DNA of 56,679 nucleotides from NCBI GenBank assembly GCA_003427395.1, contig BFEA01000079.1, positions 1,627,612 to 1,684,290 on the forward strand, given 5' to 3'. This DNA is from Chara braunii. Its lineage: Eukaryota > Streptophyta > Charophyceae > Charales > Characeae. Shown piece after piece: positions 24,550-34,699 of the stretch. Every line of letters starts with the position of its first letter. Position 1 is the stretch's first letter. A program made the position numbers and the translations under genes. The notes under the pieces were generated by a model. The model searched no databases. It was not told where the DNA came from and saw only the letters and a list, made by a program, of their open reading frames with translations.

Positions 24550-24840
24550 CCGTGGGAAAGATAAATAATAAATTAATAAAATAAAGCTAAAATAAATAAG
24601 TAAATAAACAAAGAAATAAAATAAAAAGAACACCTGAAAGGAACGGGGGAGCAACTGGCACCTCGCCAGTGCCGCAGGTTGGACCCGTCATTACGTCCAC
24701 TGGCAAAAGGCGAGGGGGATGGTCCCACAGGCCCATCAACCCCTCAAGCCTTTTGTTCACTCCTTCGACGCCTGCCGTTGGCCTCGATCCCTGCACCTGC
24801 TGCGTACCAGTCCAATGCTCTAACCTATAGAGCTAAGCCC
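24550..24840 (-). mobile_element. tRNA-headed SINE-like module in the 3' LTR
   Basis: The minus strand has TAGCTCTATAGGTTAGAGCA (A-box-like, near 24834-24815) and GGATCGAGGCC (B-box-like, near 24789-24779), then about 150 nt of unique sequence and a T-rich tail (24630-24555). It resembles a tRNA-derived SINE head, but no target duplication can be recognised because the module is fixed in both LTRs. Confidence 0.5.
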
Positions 24841-25367
24841 AAGCCTGGTACCAGCAGGCCTAATCCACCTAATGAAGAGGTAGCTTCCAGCCTTTTGGGG
24901 CCAAAGGAGCCACCTCGTACCATCTCGTAGCCTGTACTCACACCCATGGCCACAAAGGGCCGCAGCAACCACCCAGTCGTGTTGTAGATACCCTTTTCTG
25001 ACCGAATCCATCAGGTCCCAATACCTGGATTCTGCGTAAGTCCACACTGGCTTACCAAACCCTCCAACATACCACGCGGAACCAGAGGAAAGGACGTCCC
25101 TAAGTTAGTTAACTTAATCAAAACAACCAACTGTTGTCAAATGGCACGTCGGGCGGAATTCATGCCACGCTTTCTATCGCAACCAGAAAGGGGAAGGATC
25201 ACGCACGCCTCAAACATGCGCGCCCACATAGTTTATTCTACCCGACCTTCAGCTAGCATAAATCACTGACACTGCCGCGCCCCGCGCGGAATACTTTATA
25301 CTAGACTTATTTTATGTCACTTGCAAAACCCAGGGCGGATACCCTTGTAAGGGTATTCGCGCCGACA

Positions 25368-27405
25368 GCTTACCGGACCATATTAAGCAACGTCCCTGTC
25401 GCTTCGCAAGATAAAAAAACTATCAGTCCAACAACAATTCATAATGCTGACGAGCAGGGTACCAATCCGATTAAACGACAGACCCAGGGTTGAGGCCTCC
25501 AATAATCAATGCCAAACACAACTTTACGCTGCCAGGATTCTAACCTGGGTCTCCGTCGCCCTGACAGTTGGACATCGAGGTACTCCTCATTGTACTACAA
25601 CATAAGTTTCATTGGATCTCTGACTGTCCTCTTCCTTGTGCCCTAGACAACCGCCGACTCCTCGTTGTGTGCCTCAAACCCTTCCCCTGAAACCAAGACC
25701 TTTGAAGGCATTCTCTTGCCTCCCTAAAAAAAAACTTAACATTAAGCACATATAAATATACTGTATAAATCTCTACATAAACCTCCCCGTAGTCTAGTAT
25801 AGGAAGACTAAGTCTCCATCTTGGCCCACCATAGTCTGGGTGATCATTCCAGATCTACGGCCCACCGCATTGTTATTCCATCGGTAGTGCCTTCGCGGGT
25901 TGCACCATGATAGGTTGTTCCTGATAAACATTCAATCAGGATTTCCTCAAAAAGACTCATATGACTCAACTCTTATCCCACGCCACTCCGCAGGAGTAAA
26001 ACCCTCCTAGGCGTTCACGCCCCTTTAAGTCTTTACTCCCTTGGCGAGACGCAGACCCTCTGCTTAGGTTGTGCCAAACAGCGGCCAACACTAAGGGTTG
26101 CGCCTTAGTGATGCTAGTTATACCCCTAGCTGGGTCTCTTATAAATGTCAAAGATTAGCACAAGCGGCTAGACGTTGTGTCGCAATAATACAAGCCTACT
26201 GCGGGACTACACATAGACCTGTCGTTCATAAAGGTATTTACCAGTCCCTCTGTGGGACAACACAGAGGAAGCACGACAACCTCTCCACAATCACAAAACA
26301 GAATCACCGCCTGGTTCACAAGGCCGTGGCCTCCCAGCTTGACCAGAGAAGGAAAGTCGCACATCTTGCTGACATCTCTTAAAATGCACCATTTGCGACA
26401 TCCAAAAATTCCCTCCATAGCCAAACAAAACTTGGTCCTCTCCCGTCAGTCTTTTATTACTCAAAACCAATCTTTCAATCAACGATCTTATTAACCACCT
26501 CGTATATAGAGTAAGTCTCACTTCAATAGGTCACCCAACCATCCCTCTCTTTCTAGGATGAACTTTCTCACAACCTTTTCTTCAACACATCTTCCCTCTC
26601 TGAAGATGAGTCATTCAATTCAACAATGGACTACCTTCCCATTCAGAGGTGTCCCAACCATAATACAATTCATATGAGGGGACCAACTCCTAGGTCTTTT
26701 GCACAATTCAAACAACACACCATTTATTATGAATATTCAATATTTTCACATCTCCTTTTCACAAATACGAACTGCACTGCCTCCCCTTATACCCTGCTTT
26801 ATCTTTTGCCCGAAGGCAGATCACACAAGTATACCGAGGAGTAGACAGTTTGCTTACGATCACATTCACAATAGACATCGCAAATAAGATGTTTCTCACA
26901 CATTGTCCACACAAAACCATCATGCATCAGAGTACAACCACACATGTGAGAGAGACAAGTGATCGTCACATATAAAGAATGGTCCCTGAAAAAAAAACTC
27001 ATCATAATATACACTCAGGAAATAAAATGTCTCTCACAGAAAGTGTCTCAAAGTCATAGCTCACCAAGCTCAAGCCACATCAAACTCATGCTGACAACTA
27101 TCCCTAAAACACATGTCAGATCTGCCTCTCAAAGGCCCGGGCGTAGGCTACCTAAATATGTACATGCCTCATCTAGATCACTTTGATCCTCAAGATCCCA
27201 ACTCACAAGAGTTCAAATCTAGATTATTAACAATCGTGAAAAGGTCCTCTAGGTCTAAGAGGGTATCACACAGAGCCTAAGCTGATGCCTCACAAGATAT
27301 TCAACCAATTACATAGGCAAACCGACCCTATCTCCTCAACTCCTCCTGATTTTGCCTATATAACTGAGCCCTAAGTCCATCTGCGGACTTCTGTACTATC
27401 CTACC
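25368..27405 (-). other. 3' untranslated tail of the giant element
   Basis: About 2 kb between the extra reading frame and the 3' LTR, without a credible gene. It holds the tRNA-Asp-like module at 25525-25604. The bases next to the LTR (GACGTTGCTTAATATGGTC...GGTAAGC on the minus strand) are conserved in the inverted sister fragment (34031-34057) but are not a polypurine tract. Confidence 0.7.
25525..25604 (-). ncRNA. tRNA-Asp-like module before the 3' LTR
   Basis: On the minus strand 80 nt follow the tRNA plan: acceptor TATGTTG pairing with CAGCGTA (two G-U pairs), TA, D arm GTAC...GTAC, a loop containing CTGTCAG (anticodon GTC, Asp), AGAC, and T arm CCAGG-TTAGAAT-CCTGG with perfect pairing. 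The anticodon stem pairs poorly. It ends 158 bp before the LTR start. It is best described as a tRNA-Asp-derived sequence, not a proven tRNA gene. Confidence 0.7.
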
Positions 27406-30108
27406 CTATCTATCATACATCTTACCCCCTGCTTCTAAGACCTTCCCTTCTGCCTTATCCTCAAGGAACTCGAGACAGTCCAGAGCCAGATGCACACCCC
27501 TTTTGCAGTAGAAGCATAGCTGATCAACCTTCCTCTTGAGCTTCTTCTTCCTGGGTTGAGGAGGTGGCAATAAAGGAGATCCTACCAAGGTACTGACAAC
27601 CCCCTGCTGCTCTGATCGAGGAGCTGCGGTACTAACAACCTCCTGCTGCTCTATCCCTGAAACCGGTCCCCCAGACCCAGATCTAGTAACCCAAGATCCC
27701 AGTCTGCTCCTCAAATCCCCTGTCGCTGGGACGTACTCAGGCGTGTCCAACCTGTGAGGTCTCCTCTCGAGTGTCTCTCCTGGCACTGCCATGGGCTGCT
27801 CCTCAATCTCCTCTGGCCCATACTCAAGCGTGCCCAACCTCTGGAGCCCGCCCTCGATGACACCCTCCGCCTCAATCCCCATCTATCTCTCAAGAGACTC
27901 CTCTATCCTCTGCTCGGGTGAAAACAAACTTCCCTCCTCCTGCATAGTATGCACCGCCTCAAGGAGCACGCCCGTGGATCCCTCTGCTGAGCCCTGAGCC
28001 GGCTCACTACTAGATGGTGGTAGCCCCTCCTCCACTACCAAAGGTACGACTGGGCTTGCCGCTGTTACAAGCAGCGTCGCGAGCTCGGTAGGGGCTCTGA
28101 ACTCGAAAGCCTCTCTCTCCGCCTGTCTCTGGGCTCTCGCCTCCTTTGGCTCGATGATAACTCTCCCCATCGGTGGCTCCCGGCGAGGCCCTGCCGCAGA
28201 TGGCTGCCCTGGCAATCCCTGTCCTGGCCGCCTCTGCTCTCCCTGCCGGCCGCTCTCTGGCTTGTCCACCTTTCCCTGAGTTTGCTGCCTCAAACTCTCG
28301 ATGATGGCTGCCTGACTGGCCACCAATACCCTGAGTTACTGGATTTCCACCTCCATAGCCTCCAGGCGTACTCCATGGCCTTCTTCCTTCGTCTTCTTCC
28401 CTGCCAGATCGCTCTCCAATAGCAAGTGCCGGTCAAAAGTCGTCTTGGTCAGGAACTTGATTTTGCGATCCAACCTTTCTTCCACCTTCCTTGCCACCCC
28501 AAACCCCGCTCTGGTTGGCGAAGGAAGCTCCTCTCCTCTCTGCTCCCAGAAGTCCCTCCACATCTCCGGGATCTCCGGGGCCTTAGCTGACTCGCTGGGT
28601 GGCTGACCCGGGAGTGCTCCTGCCGCCTCCAATCTTTGTCTCTCCTGCTGTTGTTCCGGAAGTGCCCCAACCGCCTCCAATCTCTGCCTCCCCTGCCATA
28701 TCTCTTCTATCCTCTTGGTTCTTCTCGCCCTCTTTCCTTCAGCTGTTTCTCCAGCTGGCGACCTTTCCCTTGTGCGGAGGTCAACCTTCTTTGGGATCTC
28801 TGCCTCCACCTCCTGCTCTGGTTGGCATGGCTCCCGGCGCGGCTCTGCAGGTGCTGGCTCCTCCAGGTCTGGGTGCTCCAGGGCATGAGCTGCTAGATGC
28901 TTATCAATCAGGGTCAAGGCTTCTCTCCTTACAACCGCCCTCTCTCTCCTCCTTTCTGCTCTCCCCTCTGGCGAAGGAGCCTTTTCTGATGAAGGTAATG
29001 GGACTTCCTCCCTCTGCCATCCCCCTCCTGCCTGGCGAGTGCTCCATGGTGCATCCCCGAGTCTCAAATCCACCGCTGGCGTCTGAGGGGGCATGTCCTC
29101 TCCAACCTCTATCCCTTCCTTCCCTGCACGTCTCCCCTCATCGCCCTGTCCTCTCTCTCGCTGAGTATCCTAGACCTCCTCCTGCGGCATCCCCTCTCGT
29201 GGTACCTCCTCCTGTGGCACCTCCTCTCGTGGCACCGCCTCTGCCTGCTCTCCATGCTCCTCACCCCAAGGCGACGCCCTACACCGAGAGATGTCCAAAT
29301 GCGTCTCCAACTCTCTCAAGGACCCCTCAAACGCTGGTGGCTCCTCCTGTGTGCGTGTTGATGACCTCCTCAATCCACCCTCGGTAAACCGATGGAACTC
29401 CACTGGTCCCAACCCACACTCAGGGTATGCCCCTCGCTCCTCAGCCTCTGGCTCTGGCTCCGGTTCCTCTTCTTTCCTAGCTAGGGCCTTCCGTCCTCCT
29501 CGAGACGGTCTCGTCCCCCTGGGCTCAGGGTCCCTCTGCCTCTGACTCCTTTGATGCCTCCCAATTCAGGGCTGAGGGGGCTCTGGCCGTCGAAAGGCCT
29601 CTCTCAGATGTGCCCTGCAGCTCTCCCAGTCCCGGGCCATGTCTCTGACGTGCCTAGCCAGTGGTCTTTCCGCCTTCCTGGTCCAGAGTGGTAATGTCTG
29701 CATCCAATCGTCTCTCGGTATACCCTGCCGCTGCATGAACCACTCAAAAGCGGGGATGAAGTCCGACGCATTCCCAATCTCCAGGCGGATCGGCCTGCCA
29801 TCAGGTCCCACAGGCGAGGGTCGCAGCTCCTGCATCCCCAACTCCACCTCTGACCTCGTCGTCGCCTCCCTACTGATCCGTGGGACGAGCTCCTCGAATC
29901 TGCCGACTCTCCTCAACCTCTCAATCCCCTAGGTCATGGTCCGGCCCATATGCTGTGCATGCTCCCAAAAGTTGTCCAGGAATAGCTCGATGTCGCCACC
30001 GTCGTACTCTGGAGTGCTCTCTCGATGACGAGGCCCATGCCGCTCATATCCTCCTGATGCGCCCAACAACCTCTGATGCGGCCGTGTCCCCTTCCCTCCT
30101 CTTGGCAT
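27406..30108 (-). pseudogene. Extra gag-like frame downstream of integrase, with CCHC knuckle
   Basis: A single minus-strand frame runs about 900 codons from ATG 30108 (protein begins MPRGGKGTRP) to TAG 27408. It is broken only by five in-frame stops (29931 TAG, 29568 TGA, 29172 TAG, 28338 TAA, 27885 TAG) and no frameshift. The N-terminal third contains a capsid-like stretch (DFIPAFEWFMQRQGIPRDDW). The middle is very rich in Glu, Pro, Arg and Gln with coiled-coil character. Near the C-terminus is CFYCKRGVHLALDC, a C-x2-C-x4-H-x4-C zinc knuckle. It lies between integrase and the 3' LTR in the sense direction, a place where some plant gypsy elements carry extra genes. A splice acceptor precedes the ATG. 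Role unknown; a second Gag-like nucleic-acid-binding protein is my inference. Confidence 0.75.
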
Positions 30109-30130
30109 GACAGTCTTCGTAAAGTCAGAC

Positions 30131-30160
30131 CTGCACAACAGGCGAAGGAGACAACAGACA
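30131..30160 (-). promoter_or_regulatory. Candidate splice acceptor for the extra frame
   Basis: On the minus strand TCTGTTGTCTCCTTCGCC leads to TTGTGCAG (AG at 30132-30131), 22 bases before the ATG at 30108. The pyrimidine tract and AG are strong. It would let a spliced message express the frame. Confidence 0.5.
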
Positions 30161-30273
30161 CACATTGGGGTAAGCAAACAGGTGATAGTCAAAGCAAGCT
30201 CAGACCAGACCACACTCATGCAACATACATCCTACCTGACCTACACACCCTATTACTTCTATTCTAAAGGCAG

Positions 30274-31266
30274 TCAGGTCATCTCTCTTACCTCTTCTCT
30301 CGCCACAAATTTCTTCAGTCGCGTTCCAGATACCCAATCCTTCCACTCAGTCTCATTTAGCTCCTCAATCTGGTACGCTCCGAAGTCTCCGACCCGTACG
30401 ATCCGGTAAGGACTTAACCACCTCTTATCGAGTTTCCTGGACCATTGCTTCTCCAAAGATGAATCGTGGAGGAGCACGACATCCCCAACTGCCAAAGGTA
30501 CTTTTCTCACTCGCGCAGACTGATCCCATCGAGCCTTATCATCCATACGGCTTCTCGCCACCTGATCAGATGCCTCCTGGATTCTTTCTTCTATCGCCCC
30601 TATCTGCCGCGCCCGAATGTCGAGCAATTCTTCAAATGACAAGTTAACTTCCAGATCCTGGCGCCTCCATGTCTTAAGAAAGTTTTCGATAGGGAAGGTG
30701 GCGTGCCTTCCATACCACAGCGTCGCAGGTGCGTACTTGGTGGATCTTTTTACTATAATGTTTTTGACAAAAAATGCCGCCCTTAGGTACCTTGGCCATT
30801 GATTAGGCCTACCTTCAGTCCACTTAGCCAGGAGGTTCGTAATGATACTATGTCCTCTCTCCACGGGAGCATTCGCTTGGGGGTGCGCGACCGTGGTGTA
30901 GTTGGCTGCTACACCATACCTTGATAACAATTCTCGCACCTCTTGGCAGGTAAACTCCGATCCTCTGTCCATTACGAATTCCCTGACGAAATGATAGCGC
31001 AGATAGTACTCCTCGATGCAGCTCACCAAGACTTGTCTGATCTTTGTGCGAATAGCACGTCCGTCTACGAAGCCAGACAGATTATCGTGCGCATCGAAGA
31101 TGTAGTTATAGCCCTGATCCCCAAGCGGCATGAAAAGTAGATCGAGATGCACTACAGCCCCCACCTCTCGCTCTAGCCTTGGATGCAGCGGCTCTCCTTG
31201 CCTTAAACGAGACCTTTCCTGGCAGGGTATGCAAGATCGGCAAAATTTCCCGACTATGTCCATCAT
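30274..31266 (-). pseudogene. Integrase catalytic core and C-terminus
   Basis: 330 codons. The zinc-finger cysteines CRSCIPC open the segment. The DDE core is complete: HLDLLFMPLGDQ, then VMDRGSEFTC, then the Glu in NAPVERGHS exactly 35 residues after the second Asp (D-35-E). A GPY/F-like module follows (RWLSPYRIVRVGDFGAYQIE). No chromodomain follows; the frame ends at VREMT. Integrase would insert the retroelement cDNA into chromosomes. The reading frame is intact but cut off from the rest of pol by the TGA at 31275-31273, so it is part of a dead polyprotein. Confidence 0.93.
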
Positions 31267-31272
31267 CCCATC

Positions 31273-31695
31273 TCAGTAGTACAACTCACTTATTTTGGCA
31301 TACGTGGCTTGTACCCCTCGATGCCCTCCTGCAATGCCGTCATGAAGCGCTGCTATGACGTCAATCTGACGGTTCCTACCGCAGACGACTCTCCTGGGAT
31401 TCCCCACTTCTCTCCTTACGAAAAGCTGGCCGTCTCGCACTAAGTAGCGCTGCAGGATCCTCTGAGCCCTATCGCTTGCATCCCTTAGCTGCATTTCGCA
31501 AAACAAAAGGAGTCCCAACTCTAGGTAAATCCCATCATACTCCTCTGCACGAAAGACCTCCTTAATCTCCCCTTCCTCGAACTCGTCGTCCTGGCTCTCG
31601 GACACTTCATCCACATTCCCTGCCGGGTCCAACGAGCCTGACTGGTTGAGGCTTTCCTGCAATAACGTGTTGATGAGAAGATACATTCCTCCCAT
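31273..31695 (-). pseudogene. RNase H-integrase linker and integrase HHCC finger (N-part)
   Basis: 140 codons in the same frame as the integrase core. It contains an acidic linker, the His pair ALHDGIAGGHRG and the YAKISELYY segment that leads into the finger. It ends at TGA 31275-31273 where a Trp codon is expected (…YYWDGMMD… is usual), consistent with TGG to TGA. A local duplication around 31705-31730 shifts the frame relative to RNase H upstream. Confidence 0.85.
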
Positions 31696-31702
31696 CAGGT
31701 TC

Positions 31703-32944
31703 TCACACCGTTCTACCTCGTTCTACCTGGCCTGATCCTTCCTCGATCGTCCTCATGTCCTCTACCAGACTATGCGAACTAGCCAGCGCCAACTCCGTCA
31801 TCCACTGAACATCCTTACCGCCCCAGGGATCCTCTTCTTCAAAGGGTTTAAGGACCAGCTCAACCCTCTTTTCATACTCATTTGGCGCTTGCAAGATAGG
31901 ATAGCCTACACAGCTGGGTACTCGCGGCAACCATTTGTTGATATGGAGACGAACATCTTCCTCCTGATCCAGAAATCCATCAACTGGGGGCGTGTTCTCC
32001 ACCTCCTCCCCTTCTTGTTTATCCCAGTTGATCCGACTCAGCCCGTCCGCCCGGTTCTTACTGCCAGGAATCCGCTCCAACTCGAAGTTAAACATCCAGA
32101 TGTACGTCAGCCATCTGGCAACTGTCGGATCCGATGGAACGTAATTCCTTAGAGAGTAGGCCAGGGCGGTCGGATCCACTCTCAGAATAAACCTCGTGTC
32201 GAAGATGTAGTTCCGGAAGATCCGCAGACAGTGGAGGACGGCAAGGGTCTCCTTCTTGAACTGAGAGTAGTTCCTCTCGGTCGTACAGAGAGTCCGACTC
32301 TCAAATCGCAAGGGTCTTTCCTTCCCTTCCATGTCTGCCTGAATTAAAACTCCCCCTAAAGCAGTCTGTCCCGCATCTGTTTCGACAATGAAGGGTCGCG
32401 TCTCCGTGGCATCATAATCTGGCGCTCCTAACACCAACCCTCCTTCTCGAAATTCCTCCTTCATTCTGACCATCACCTCTTCTTGCTCTTCACCCCAAAC
32501 CCATTCCTGATCCTGACGGACTAACTTCCTCAGGTGTTCAGTCTTAGCGGCAAAGTTCTTGACGAAGGCCCTCCAGAATCCACACGTACCAAGGAAGCTC
32601 CTGACATCAGTTATTGAGTGAAACGGAACTGGCCACTCAGTAATCTTGTTCGTCTTTTTCACATCTGGCCTTCGGCCCTTCTCGCTGCAGACGAACCCCA
32701 AGATAGTCGCTTCCCTCATGCAGTGTCTGGATTTGGCCCCGCTTGCCGTGAGGTTATGCTCCTCGAGCAGGCTTAGGACCTTTTTGAGGTCCTGGATGTG
32801 CTTCCAAACAAAGCGCCTTACCCCTGGCGAGACTTCGTCGCTCTCCTTCACTATCAGTCCCTTCACCGCCAAATCGTCGATGTATGGTTGTGTGATATGC
32901 GGACTGACTGATTGCATAGCCCGAATCATGGCCCGTTGGACCAT
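31703..32944 (-). pseudogene. Reverse transcriptase (palm/thumb) and RNase H
   Basis: 413 codons. The RT active site is QPYIDDLAVKG. The thumb and connection follow (TILGFVCSEKGRRPD, SFLGTCGFWRAFVKNFA). RNase H is recognisable by FIVETDAGQTALGGV, TERNYSQFKKETLA and IPGSKNRADGLSR. Together they copy element RNA into DNA. The N-terminal RT fingers are separated by a 100-bp filler (32951-33050). The segment ends by frameshift into the integrase linker. Ty3/gypsy type from domain order. Confidence 0.93.
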
Positions 32945-32950
32945 TGCTAC

Positions 32951-33050
32951 TGAACTTTTTGATTATTTTTGACAAATAGTAGACTGTCAGTTGGAATCAT
33001 AGATTTATATATGTCTTTTCCTTTAACTTGAATCTCTATATTATCTAAAT
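32951..33050 (-). other. 100-bp A+T-rich filler inside RT, possibly plastid DNA
   Basis: Exactly 100 bases separate the RT block ending PQGW from AMVQRAM and replace a few expected residues. On the minus strand it reads in one frame to the residues KSMIPTDSLLFVKNNQKV, A+T-rich and unlike the G+C-rich element. The wording recalls a segment of plastid rpoC2, but I cannot confirm this. Confidence 0.45.
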
Positions 33051-33130
33051 CCACCCTTGCGGGGGCACGTTCATGTGGATTAGCCCTCGCGGCCGTCACA
33101 GGCCTGTCCGGCAAGTAGACTGGGAACTGA

Positions 33131-33473
33131 TCATATCCTAAGTAAAGGTCTATAAGCGAGATTTATAAGCGAGATTATACGCCTTCCGGCACAAGATTCC
33201 GACAGCGCGTCTGCATTGGGCAATCCTCCAACATCCCGCACGGTCACCGCATCCAGCCTCTGCAAATCTTGCACCCACCGCAGCGTCCCGTTAGGCTTGA
33301 TGAAGCAGAACCACGGGGACGCATACGGTCCACTCGAATAGTCGGCGACGTGCGTATGTATCTTGCCGTCGAGGTAATCCACCACTTTCTTTTCCTCGTC
33401 AGGATTAGGATATCGCACCCCTCTCATGTTCCAAGGCTCGTGTGACACGGTGTGGATGCGGATCATAGGTATC
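33131..33473 (-). pseudogene. RT fingers segment
   Basis: Translates through IHTVSHEPWNMRGVRYP, the priming-domain block SGPYASPWFCFIKPNGTLRW and VQDLQRLDAVTVRD, then ADALSESCAGR. These are conserved N-terminal RT motifs. A 14-bp tandem duplication (ATCTCGCTTATA twice, about 33150-33176) destroys the frame just before the expected LIDLYSGYDQ block. Upstream it is cut by the inverted insertion at 33474-34283. Confidence 0.9.
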
Positions 33474-34283
33474 ATGGCGCAACCTGCGAGGGCACTACCG
33501 CTAGAATAACAACGTGGTGGGCCGTAGATGTGGCATGATCACCTAGACTATGGTGGGCCAAAATTGAGACATGACCTTCCTGTACTAGACTGCAGGAAGA
33601 GTCTAGGTTAAGATTTATGTATATATATATATGTTTGATTGTGAGGATTGTTGGGAGGATTGTTGGGAGGGGGGCGAGAATGCCTTCACAGGTCTCGGTT
33701 AGGGTCCGCGTCTCTAGTTATGGCCCTGCTTGCANGAGAGAGACATTGGGACACTTAACGAGAAGTCGGCGTTTGTCTAGGACAACGGGGAGNGGACGGT
33801 TGAGAGGGCCGCTGAAACTTATGCTGTAGTGTGTATGCCTAGTACAACGACGTCCGACTGTCAGGACAATGAAGACCCAGATTGGAATCCTGACAACATA
33901 TAGTTGTGTTTGGCATGATTTGATCGAGGCCTCAAACCTTAGTCTGTTGGCTGATCGGATTGGTTCCTTTCTCGTCAGCATTTGAAATTCTTGATGGATT
34001 TATAGCTTTCTGATTTTGTGACGCAACGGGGACGTCGCTTAATATGGTCAGGTAAGTTGTCGGTGCGAATACCCTTACAAGGGTATCCACCCTGGTTTTT
34101 ACAAACGATAGAAAGTAAGTTTGATAATTTGATTTAAAGTTTGAGTATATTGTGCGAGACGCAGCAGTGGNTGTGGTTTACGTTGAGTGAATGGCTGACT
34201 AGAGTAGAGAGTGTGTGGGCGGACAGGCTTAAGGCGCGCATGATCTCTTTGACTTTTGATGATTGTGAAAACCCGCGTTGGTC
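33474..34283 (+). mobile_element. Inverted fragment of a sister element (3' tail plus LTR start) in pol
   Basis: On the plus strand 33474-34057 matches the reverse complement of 25368-25920, and 34058-34273 matches the first ~215 bp of the LTR (TGTCGGTGCGAATACCC at 34058). The piece is therefore a tail-plus-LTR fragment in the opposite orientation. GGTATC flanks it on both sides (33468-33473 and 34284-34289), at the point where pol should read continuously through KIPMIRIHTV. It carries a second tRNA-Asp-like module and two n bases. Confidence 0.85.
33820..33900 (+). ncRNA. tRNA-Asp-like module, inverted sister copy
   Basis: Plus strand: acceptor TATGCTG facing CAACATA, GTCCGACTGTCAGGAC around anticodon GTC (a well-paired anticodon arm), then GAAGACCCAGATTGGAATCC. 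It ends 158 bp before the LTR start at 34058, the same spacing as the module at 25525-25604. Confidence 0.65.
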
Positions 34284-34699
34284 GGTATCTTGTCCACATC
34301 CAGCCCGCCACGCTCCTCGTCACTAAACGCATAGGCGCGATGCCTCCTCTTCACCAACTCCACCATCAATGTCCGCTCCCGAGGCAGCAGGAAGTCGGGC
34401 TCCCCTATGATCAATTTCCCCTCATTCCCTTCGTTGATACGACATGGCCCTGCTAGAGCACTCTCCTTCATTCGCCGTATCAACCCTCGTTCCCTCTCGT
34501 AGTATGCTTCCTCGTCCTCTGTAACGAGGACGGGAACCGGACGACACTTCTTGTCTACCGTCTTGTACCGCCTTTGGGAACCCTGCTTGAGCCGTCCCCT
34601 AAAAAGAGCCGACTCACAGATTGCGCTTGCGCTGATGCGGGGTTCCTCCTGCCGTCCAGAAGACGGTATACTAGTTCCAACCTCCCCGCCTCGGGGCAT
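34284..34699 (-). pseudogene. Protease-RT linker and RT N-terminus
   Basis: The frame includes YYERERGLIRRMKES, PDFLLPRERTLMVEL, RRHRAYAFSDEERG and LDVDKIP, which normally lead into the RT fingers. It is shifted relative to the protease frame that overlaps it (34555-35685) and is cut at 34284 by the inverted insertion. Confidence 0.8.

Larger units (their letters stand above)
17541..25367 (-). repeat. 3' LTR of the giant element (end truncated)
   Basis: Collinear with 38363-46317 over its whole length, including the hairpin array, the tandem units, the tRNA-like module and the position of the assembly gap. It begins TGTCGGCGCGAATACCC (25367 downwards). About 230 bp at its 3' end are missing near 17.54 kb. 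It has one extra copy of a 52-bp unit (about 20070-20165) compared with the 5' LTR. Confidence 0.9.

Noticed and set aside
24779-24840. Functional tRNA gene
   Set aside because: Box motifs are present but the anticodon and T stems do not pair, so it is called tRNA-like only.
28599-29387. Plus-strand Pro/Leu-rich 262-codon frame
   Set aside because: It is antisense to the extra retroelement frame on the minus strand, which has the zinc knuckle and one consistent frame.
30274-31266. Chromodomain after the integrase
   Set aside because: The frame ends shortly after the GPY/F-like module and no aromatic-cage motif is present.
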